The notes below the pieces were generated by a model. It saw only the letters and a program-made list of their open reading frames with translations. It did not search any database and was not told where the DNA came from. Of a stretch of 7,324 nt of DNA, positions 1 to 4,427 are shown in pieces. A program made the translations under genes and the position numbers. Origin of the DNA: an uncultured Phycisphaerales bacterium (GTDB lineage: Bacteria; Planctomycetota; Phycisphaerae; Phycisphaerales; UBA1924); contig CALAFV010000363.1 in the NCBI GenBank assembly GCA_937891445.1, positions 1-7,324 of the forward strand. Direction: 5' to 3'. Each line of letters begins with the position of its first letter. The first letter of the stretch is position 1.

Positions 1-1280
1 CCCGTCGAAGCACCCGACGGCCCGTCCGCCGCCGCCCCCCGCTCCCCGGAAGCCTCGCCCGTCCCCACTGCCGCGGCCCCGTTCACGTCCGCCGCGGCCG
101 CCTCCCCCTTCTCAGCCCGCTCCGCTGCGGGCGAAGCGCCCGGCGCCTCCGGAAGCTGGCCCGCCGCTCCCGGCTCCGTCAGGTTCCGCCGCCCGTCCCC
201 AGACTCCACCAGCCGCGCGAAGATCAGCCGCCCAGCCGACGTCTGCAGCGAGCTGGTCACCTCCGCCTGCACCTGCTCCCCGACGTACGCCGCCCCGCCC
301 TCGACGACGATCATCGTCCCGTCCTCGAGGTACCCCACCCCCTGCCCCGGCTGCTCGCCAAGTTTGATCAGCCGGATCGAGACAATCTCGCCGGGGATCA
401 GCGCCGGCCGCATCGCGTTGCTCAGGTCATGCAGGTTCAGCACCGTCACACCCTGGATCTGCGCGACGCGCGCCAGCGCCATGTCCGTCGTCACCACCGT
501 CCCCGGCATCCGCTTGGCCAGTTCCACGAGCATCTGGTCCACGGACTTGCCCGCCACCGGCGTCTCGTCCACCGACACGTCCAGCCCCGAGCGCTGAAGT
601 TTGCCGATGACATCCAGCCCGCGCCGCCCCCGGGCCCGCTTCATGCGGTCCCCCGAGTCCGCCAGCACCTGCAGTTCCGCGATCACGAAGTGCGGGATCA
701 CCAGCGGCGCCTGCAGAATCCCCGTCCCCGCGACGTCCACGATCCGCGCGTCGATCAGCGCCGACGAGTCCAGCAGCAGCGGCTTGGCCCCACGAATCTG
801 CTTGGCGAACTCGACATACGGGATCACCAGGCGGAAATCGTCCTGCGTCTGGAGCACCGTCGCGATGCCCAGGTAGCAGAGCGTGATCCCCAGCATCACC
901 TTGAACAGCGAGATGAACGGCGACAGTTTGCTCAGCGCCTCGGGCGGGATCCACACCTGCGACAGCAGGTCGATCAGCGCGCTGAGCGCCACCGTCGCCA
1001 GCATCCCCGCGAACAGCCCCAGGAACACGCCCGAGATCGTCGAGATCTTCTTCCGGGGCGTCGCCAGGTCCACCAGGAACCCCAGCGCCGCCAGCAGCGC
1101 CGCCGTCACCACCGGGAAGTACCACTCGATCCCCGACGCGACCGCCACCTGCGCCGCGTACAGCAGGGCCACGGACATCAGGAAGACGACGAAGCAGATC
1201 CGGACGATCCGCATGACGACCGCCCGTTGGCGCTGCGCGGCCTCCAGGGGGTCCAGGCCCGGGGTGTAGGTGTCGCTCAC
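1..1280 (-). CDS. Membrane-anchored PIN/TRAM domain protein, YacL type (C-terminus cut by window edge)
   Basis: The minus frame is open from a GTG at 1280 to the left edge (at least 426 residues, no stop). Hydrophobic segments at about residues 25-45, 54-71, 84-105 and 123-143 suggest four membrane helices. A PIN nuclease fold follows: LLLDSSALID (D171), FVIAELQVLAD (E202), SVDQMLVELA (D248) and VVTTDMALA (D266) supply the usual acidic metal-binding residues. A TRAM-like beta-rich domain (about 293-356, with GQGVGYLEDGTMIVVE) suggests RNA binding. This order matches the YacL family, whose members are mostly uncharacterised; ribonuclease activity at the inner membrane is inference. An Ala/Glu/Gly-rich, probably disordered tail begins near 360 and makes the protein longer than the roughly 360 residues usual for YacL. 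The start is uncertain: in-frame GTG at 1298 and ATG at 1310 lie upstream. I prefer 1280 because a GAGG lies 12 nt before it and a TACACT box ends 6 nt before it. The gene is divergent from the SRP RNA and dnaX. Confidence 0.85.
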   Translation of the reverse strand, partial: MSDTYTPGLDPLEAAQRQRAVVMRIVRICFVVFLMSVALLYAAQVAVASGIEWYFPVVTAALLAALGFLVDLATPRKKISTISGVFLGLFAGMLATVALSALIDLLSQVWIPPEALSKLSPFISLFKVMLGITLCYLGIATVLQTQDDFRLVIPYVEFAKQIRGAKPLLLDSSALIDARIVDVAGTGILQAPLVIPHFVIAELQVLADSGDRMKRARGRRGLDVIGKLQRSGLDVSVDETPVAGKSVDQMLVELAKRMPGTVVTTDMALARVAQIQGVTVLNLHDLSNAMRPALIPGEIVSIRLIKLGEQPGQGVGYLEDGTMIVVEGGAAYVGEQVQAEVTSSLQTSAGRLIFARLVESGDGRRNLTEPGAAGQLPEAPGASPAAERAEKGEAAAADVNGAAAVGTGEASGERGAAADGPSGAST

Positions 1281-1286
1281 ACCGAA

Positions 1287-1292
1287 AGTGTA
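1287..1292 (-). promoter_or_regulatory. Possible -10 box (TACACT) for the PIN/TRAM gene
   Basis: On the minus strand TACACT fits the TAnnnT core of a sigma-70 -10 element and is followed by 6 nt (TTCGGT) and then the GTG at 1280. If it is used, transcription would begin at or next to the start codon, giving a leaderless or nearly leaderless mRNA. No convincing -35 element was found at the expected distance, so this is weak. Confidence 0.25.
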
Positions 1293-1346
1293 CCTCACGC
1301 CCGGCCCCATGCCCGGATGCGACAGGGCGCGGGACCGCCGAACGTC

Positions 1347-1352
1347 TATGAT
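1347..1352 (+). promoter_or_regulatory. Candidate -10 element (TATGAT) for the SRP RNA/dnaX transcript
   Basis: TATGAT differs from the TATAAT consensus at one base and is an AT-rich island in very GC-rich DNA. It lies about 42 nt before the SRP RNA terminal helix and predicts a transcript start near 1358-1361. The only -35-like match, GCGACA at 1319-1324, is separated by 22 nt, which is too far for a standard promoter. The assignment therefore rests on the -10 box and its position. Confidence 0.4.
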
Positions 1353-1364
1353 GGGAACCCGCTC

Positions 1365-1384
1365 CCCGCCCCGCGTGGGGCGGG
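1365..1384 (+). other. GC-rich hairpin just upstream of the SRP RNA
   Basis: CCCGCCCC (1365-1372) pairs perfectly with GGGGCGGG (1377-1384) around a four-base GCGT loop. If transcription starts after the TATGAT box, this hairpin would be at the 5' end of the primary transcript. It may be trimmed off, protect the 5' end, or belong to an extended 5' part of the SRP RNA. No U-tract follows it, so it does not look like an intrinsic terminator in the plus direction. Confidence 0.5.
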
Positions 1385-1393
1385 CCATACGGG

Positions 1394-1523
1394 CAGTCCC
1401 GCCGACCGACGGCCGGGCCCGGTGCACGGGTCGAACCGTGAACCTGGTCAGGGCTTGACCGCAGCAGCCATAAGCGGCTAGGCCCGGTGCCGCCGGTGTC
1501 CTGGCCGTCGGTCGGCGGGACTG
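1394..1523 (+). ncRNA. ffs: Signal recognition particle RNA (4.5S-like, small bacterial type)
   Basis: This is the RNA scaffold that binds the signal-sequence protein Ffh and takes part in docking to FtsY at the membrane. The conserved helix-8 core is visible: GTGAACCTGGTCAGG (1438-1452) opposite AGCAGCCATAAG (1463-1474), with the same 23-nt spacing from GTCAGG to AGCAGCC as in E. coli. The ends close by an uninterrupted 21-bp helix, 1394-1414 with 1503-1523, and CCG (1436-1438) can pair with CGG (1475-1477) in between. Length is about 130 nt as bounded by the helix; true ends could be a little further out, since GGCCAT at 1383-1388 could also pair with ATGGCC at 1531-1536. No Alu-type domain is seen. 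The apical loop is unusual: the GGAA tetraloop is replaced, probably by UUGACC closed by two GC pairs. Its place 75 nt before dnaX matches the scr/ffs-dnaX neighbourhood of many bacteria. Confidence 0.88.
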
Positions 1524-1530
1524 GAGGAAA

Positions 1531-1602
1531 ATGGCCAACTGGCCAGAGTCCCGTAGCCCCTTTGGCCATCTGGCCCTTCGGCCCTGTGGCCCTTTCCCAT
1601 GA
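1531..1602 (+). CDS. Possible 23-codon leader ORF, overlapping the dnaX start
   Basis: An ATG at 1531 opens a 23-codon frame (begins MANWPESRSPFGH) that ends in TGA at 1600-1602, overlapping the dnaX ATG (1599-1601) as ATGA. A strong GGAGG at 1523-1527 precedes it, but the spacing to the ATG is only 3 nt, shorter than usual. dnaX has no Shine-Dalgarno sequence of its own directly upstream, so translational coupling through this ORF is plausible. The peptide is Pro/Gly-rich, largely because its coding DNA is a GGCC array, and resembles no family I know. It may be a chance frame; the overlap is the main argument for it. Confidence 0.3.
   Translation: MANWPESRSPFGHLALRPCGPFP
1533..1595 (+). repeat. 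GGCC-based octamer array between SRP RNA and dnaX
   Basis: GGCC occurs at 1533 and 1541, and then at 1564, 1572, 1580 and 1588, spaced exactly 8 bases within each group. The units read GGCC plus four variable bases (ATCT, CTTC, CTGT, CTTT). A degenerate AGCCCCTTT lies between the groups. The array fills most of the space between the SRP RNA and the dnaX start. Its function is unknown; it could be a slippage-prone simple repeat or a structured 5' leader. Confidence 0.6.
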
Positions 1603-2789
1603 CGTACTCCGTCCTCGCCCGCCGCTACCGGTCGAAGTCCTTCGACGAACTCGTCGGCCAGGAGCCGATCGCGCGGACGCTCCGCAACGCCATCGCCCAC
1701 AACAAGGTCGGCCACGCCTACCTCTTCACCGGCACCCGCGGCGTCGGCAAGACCTCCTCCGCCCGCCTCTTCGCCAAGGAACTCAACGCCCCCGGCGACC
1801 AGCCCCCCGAGGTCGCCGAGGCCATCATGCAGGGGCGCGACACCGACGTCATCGAGATCGACGCCGCCAGCCACGGCAAGGTCGAGGACGCCCGCGAACT
1901 CATCGCCAACGCCGTCTACCGGCCGATGCGCGGCCGCTACAAGATCTACATCATCGACGAGGTCCACATGCTCTCCACGGCGGCGTTCAACGCGCTGCTC
2001 AAGACGATGGAGGAGCCGCCGGAGCACGTCGTCTTCATCCTCTGCACCACCGAGGCGCACAAGGTCCCCGCCACCATCCAGTCCCGCTGCCAGCGCTTCG
2101 ACTTCCGCGCCATCCCCACCGCCCGCATCGCCGAGCACCTCGCGCGCGTCGTCAACGAGGAGGGCGTCAGCGCCGACCCCGAACTGCTCCACATGATCGC
2201 GCGCCTCGGCAACGGGTCGATGCGCGACAGCCTCTCCCTCCTCGACCGCCTGCTCGCCTCCGGCGAGAAGAAACTCACCGTCGATCTGCTCGAGAACCTG
2301 CTGGGCCTCCCCGACCGCACGCTCATCGCCGGTCTGGTGGACGCCCTCGCCGACGGCAACCCCGCCGCCGCCCTCGCCAGAACCGACGAACTCCTCCGCC
2401 GCGGCGTCAGCATCGACCAGTTCCTCTCCTCCCTCGCCGAGCGCTTCCGCGACCTCATGGTCATCGCGGCCTGCGGCCCCGAGACGGACCTGGTCGAACT
2501 CACCGCCGAGGGCCGCGAGCAGGCCGTCGCCCAATCCCGCCGGTTCGACGCCGCGGGCCTGGTCCACATGATCGCGCTGTGCGACTCGGTCGCACGCTCC
2601 AGCAAGTCCGCCGCCGCCCCGCGCGCTCTGCTCGACGCGCTCATCGTGCGGCTGGCCATGACCGAGAAACTCGCCGACGTCACCGCCGTCATCGCCGGCG
2701 CCGCGCGGGCCGCGGCCAACGGCGCCGCGCCGGTCACGGTCGCCGCGGGCGTCGGCGCCGGTGGAGGCGCCCCCGCAAAAAAACGCTGA
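1599..2789 (+). CDS. dnaX: DNA polymerase III gamma subunit, unshifted dnaX product
   Basis: Zero-frame reading of dnaX ends at TGA 2787-2789, one codon after the A run, giving 396 residues that finish GGGAPAKKR. The product keeps the complete AAA+ ATPase part (domains I and II, to about residue 225) and the collar domain III (about 226-360). It loses the Pro-rich linker and the C-terminal segment of tau. This parallels E. coli gamma, which is also made by stopping just after an A-rich slippery site. The zero frame has no reason to be a broken gene: all ATPase motifs are intact and the stop sits inside a complete frameshift signal. The gamma-to-tau ratio cannot be judged from sequence. Confidence 0.8.
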   Translation: MTYSVLARRYRSKSFDELVGQEPIARTLRNAIAHNKVGHAYLFTGTRGVGKTSSARLFAKELNAPGDQPPEVAEAIMQGRDTDVIEIDAASHGKVEDARELIANAVYRPMRGRYKIYIIDEVHMLSTAAFNALLKTMEEPPEHVVFILCTTEAHKVPATIQSRCQRFDFRAIPTARIAEHLARVVNEEGVSADPELLHMIARLGNGSMRDSLSLLDRLLASGEKKLTVDLLENLLGLPDRTLIAGLVDALADGNPAAALARTDELLRRGVSIDQFLSSLAERFRDLMVIAACGPETDLVELTAEGREQAVAQSRRFDAAGLVHMIALCDSVARSSKSAAAPRALLDALIVRLAMTEKLADVTAVIAGAARAAANGAAPVTVAAGVGAGGGAPAKKR

Positions 2790-3100
2790 CGGGTGGCCCC
2801 AGTTCCGCGGCGCCACCCGCCGTCCCGTCCGTTCCCGGCCCCCCACCTTCGATCCCCGTCCCGCCGTGGCGCGCAGGCCAGGGCGCTTCCCCCATGCCAC
2901 GGCCGGTCCCGGCCGCGACGACGATCGCCGAGGTGAAAACGCCGGCGCCACCCGCCCCCACCACCCCGGCCGCTGGTCCTCCCGCGATCCCCGCCGCCCC
3001 AATCCCCCAGGGCCCCGACCCGGCCTCGCACCCCCTCGTGCGCCAGGCCATCGAACTCTTCAAGGCCCGCGTCGTGGACATCCAGCCCAAGCGCGATTGA
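1599..3100 (+). CDS. dnaX: DNA polymerase III tau subunit, made by -1 frameshift
   Basis: DnaX is the ATPase of the clamp loader, which opens the sliding clamp and places it on primed DNA; the tau form also links polymerase cores and helicase. Translation starts at ATG 1599 (MTYSVLARRYRSKSFDELVG, the family's usual opening). The A run at 2777-2783 shifts the ribosome to the -1 frame after residue 395. Reading continues from 2783 for 105 codons to TGA at 3098-3100, giving 500 residues. Motifs: Walker A GTRGVGKT (45-52), Walker B YIIDEVH (117-123), sensor 1 CTTEAHK (149-155), SRC arginine finger (162-164), sensor 2 GSMRDSLSLLD (206-216). The tail is Pro/Ala-rich and ends in HPLVRQAIELFKARVVDI, an ordered segment like the end of other tau proteins. 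Oddly, the zinc-binding four-cysteine module expected between Walker A and the DVIEIDAASH motif is replaced by a short cysteine-free stretch (about 63-80). The start overlaps a small upstream ORF; a YbaB gene follows after 79 nt. Confidence 0.88.
2763..2819 (+). promoter_or_regulatory. dnaX: Programmed -1 ribosomal frameshift signal in dnaX
   Basis: Three parts stand in the canonical order. (1) An internal Shine-Dalgarno-like GGAGG at 2763-2767, 9 nt before the slip site. (2) The slippery heptamer A_AAA_AAA at 2777-2783, phased as GCA AAA AAA CGC TGA in the zero frame, so both tRNAs can re-pair after a one-base backward slip. (3) After a 6-nt spacer containing the zero-frame TGA, a hairpin with an 8-bp perfect stem, CGGGTGGC (2790-2797) with GCCACCCG (2812-2819). 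E. coli dnaX uses AGGGAG, about 10 nt, A AAA AAG and a downstream stem-loop in the same way. Transcriptional slippage on A7, as known for Thermus dnaX with a longer A run, could contribute, but the flanking elements favour ribosomal slippage. Confidence 0.85.
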
Positions 3101-3167
3101 ATCCGCGCCCCGTCGGCCCGTACAACTCTCCCTGCCGCCTTGCTTCCGCACGCACACGCGAGCGGCC

Positions 3168-3171
3168 GGAG
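3168..3171 (+). promoter_or_regulatory. Ribosome binding site of the ybaB-family gene
   Basis: GGAG lies 8 nt before the ATG at 3180 and supports that start. The remainder of the 79-nt gap after dnaX shows no terminator hairpin with a U-tract, in keeping with co-transcription. Confidence 0.55.
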
Positions 3172-3179
3172 CCTCACCG

Positions 3180-3557
3180 ATGTTCGACTCGTTCAAAGTC
3201 TTCTCCGCCCTCGCGGGTCTCATGAAGAACAAGGAGGCCGTGCAGGCGGCGGCCGACCGCATCAAGATCCGCCTGGGTGAACTCCGCGCCGTCGGCGACG
3301 CCGGCTCCGGCGCGGTCCGCGTCACCGTCGATGGACGCATGCAGGTGCTCGACGTCGCCCTCGACCCCGCGCTGATCCAGGCCCTCGCCGGCCCCGCCGG
3401 GGCGTCCGTCTCCGCCCTCGCCGGATCGCTCATCGCCGACGCGACCAACACCGCCCTGCGCCAGGCCCAGACCCAGGCCCGCGAGGAACTCGCGAAGGAG
3501 GCCAGGGCCCTGGGCCTCCCCGACCTCCCCGGCCTCGACAAGTTCCTCCGCGACTGA
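3180..3557 (+). CDS. YbaB/EbfC-family nucleoid-associated protein
   Basis: This 125-residue protein fits the YbaB/EbfC family of small dimeric DNA-binding proteins, usually about 105-115 residues. The opening MFDSFKVFSALAGLMKNKE is the typical amphipathic N-terminal helix. A beta section follows with the family-like core SGAVRVTVDGRMQVLDVALDP (split here as about residues 43-63), then a long helix (ATNTALRQAQTQAREELAKE, about 87-106) and a Leu/Pro-rich end (GLPDLPGLDKF). The ATG at 3180 is supported by a GGAG 8 nt upstream. Location directly after dnaX is the usual place for ybaB, where the pair often continues into recR; here recR is missing. The family has been linked to nucleoid organisation and DNA repair, but its exact role is not settled. 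Compared with typical members there is a short Ala/Gly/Ser-rich insertion around 70-80 (AGPAGASVSALAG). Confidence 0.85.
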   Translation: MFDSFKVFSALAGLMKNKEAVQAAADRIKIRLGELRAVGDAGSGAVRVTVDGRMQVLDVALDPALIQALAGPAGASVSALAGSLIADATNTALRQAQTQAREELAKEARALGLPDLPGLDKFLRD

Positions 3558-3598
3558 CCCCCGGGCTTCACATCCCCCCCGCCCCTCACCACACAACA

Positions 3599-4387
3599 TT
3601 GTGCACCGTGCACACCGCCACCCACACCCCCGAGCCCGGCGTCCGCATCACGCCGCTGAACCCCGCGGCCGACCCCGCGCGGGTCATGATCGCCCCACCC
3701 CCGCCGTTCGCATCACACGACGATGAAGACCGCGTCGCCGCCGCGTGGGACGCCCTCTGCCGCGACAACCCGCGCCTCCACGACGGCCCGATCCTCGCCG
3801 TCCTCCACATCGACCCGCAGACCAACCTGATCGTCTGCCGCCGCGAGTCATACCGCCGCCTGGCCGTTCAGACCGCCACCCCCGCCGTGGCCACCGGCGT
3901 CTACCAACTCTCCGTCACCGGCGCCATCATCGGCCGCGACCGCGCCGGCCTGCCGCACATCCTCATCGGCCGCCGCGGCACGCAGACGCGCATGTACGGC
4001 GGCATGTGGGAACTCGCCCCCGCCGGCGGCATCGACCCGCCCGCATCCCCGCGCGAGCGCCTCAGCGCGGGCGAGATCTTCGCCGCCCTCGCCCGCGAAG
4101 CCCGTGAGGAACTCGCCCTCGACCTCGGCACAGACCCGTGCCGCGCGGCCCTGGTCTGCCGCGACGAGCACGCCCGCAGCGACGATCTGGTCATCCCCGT
4201 CCACCTCCCCGGAACCATCGACCCGCGCAAGCCCCCAGCCTGCGCGGCGAGCACATCGTGGGAGTACCTCGACACCGCCTGGCTCGCCCTCGACGACGCC
4301 CCCGCCTTTGTCGCCCGCCACGCCGATGCGTGTATCCCGCCCGCGCGAGCCCTGCTCGCCGCGGCGGACCGGCTGCTGCTCCAGTAA
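3599..4387 (+). CDS. NUDIX-fold hydrolase, atypical NUDIX box
   Basis: NUDIX enzymes hydrolyse nucleoside diphosphates linked to another group; the substrate here cannot be told. The 262-residue protein has a NUDIX beta strand and loop at about 104-145 (YQLSVTGAIIGRD, then GGMWELAPAGGID). The catalytic helix contains REAREEL (166-172), which keeps the Glu residues needed for metal binding. The box departs from GX5EX7REUXEEXGU: about 21 residues separate the GG (143-144) from the RE pair, the upstream Glu (E159) is one position off, and the final Gly is Ala (A173). The region before it (about 47-80, with AAAWDALCRDNPRLHDGPIL) loosely recalls the N-terminal part of NUDT22-like proteins; this is only a resemblance. 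The start is uncertain: TTG 3599, GTG 3608 and ATG 3686 share the frame and none has a clear ribosome binding site. It follows the ybaB-like gene by 41 nt and may belong to the same transcript. The downstream neighbour is convergent. Confidence 0.75.
   Translation: MCTVHTATHTPEPGVRITPLNPAADPARVMIAPPPPFASHDDEDRVAAAWDALCRDNPRLHDGPILAVLHIDPQTNLIVCRRESYRRLAVQTATPAVATGVYQLSVTGAIIGRDRAGLPHILIGRRGTQTRMYGGMWELAPAGGIDPPASPRERLSAGEIFAALAREAREELALDLGTDPCRAALVCRDEHARSDDLVIPVHLPGTIDPRKPPACAASTSWEYLDTAWLALDDAPAFVARHADACIPPARALLAAADRLLLQ
3600..3614. repeat. Inverted repeat over the NUDIX gene start
   Basis: TGTGCAC-C-GTGCACA is a perfect 15-bp palindrome with a single central base. The half-site GTGCAC is itself palindromic, so the element is also a direct repeat of GTGCAC. 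It covers the TTG and GTG start candidates of the NUDIX gene. It could be an operator or an RNA hairpin that hides the start, or it may be chance. Confidence 0.4.
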
Positions 4388-4427
4388 ACAGCCCGAGCCA
4401 GCGCCCGCAGAAGACACCAACCCCGGA

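Noticed and set aside
1365..1384. Intrinsic terminator at the GC hairpin before the SRP RNA
   Set aside because: No T-tract follows on the plus strand and no T-tract follows on the minus strand side either.
429..1481. Long plus-strand frame of 350 codons opposite the PIN/TRAM gene
   Set aside because: It is a His/Arg/Gln-rich antisense shadow of a high-GC gene and ends inside the SRP RNA.
427..1569. Long minus-strand frame of 380 codons overlapping the PIN/TRAM gene and SRP RNA
   Set aside because: Its translation is Arg/Gly/Pro/Ala-rich with no recognisable domain and runs across the SRP RNA. The alternative minus frame has clear membrane helices and PIN motifs.
2777..2789. dnaX as a pseudogene or sequencing error at the A7 run
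   Set aside because: An indel artefact remains possible. However, the exact slippery phase, upstream GGAGG and downstream hairpin at canonical distances, together with intact motifs on both sides, make programmed frameshifting the better explanation.
2761..3225. Plus-strand +1 frame after the dnaX zero-frame stop
   Set aside because: It is open but Pro/Arg-rich and runs past the dnaX end into the ybaB start. The -1 frame instead ends in a recognisable tau tail.
1946..3625. Minus-strand frame of 559 codons opposite dnaX and ybaB
   Set aside because: Ser/Arg/Ala-rich low-complexity product, antisense to two well-recognised genes; typical of GC-rich DNA.
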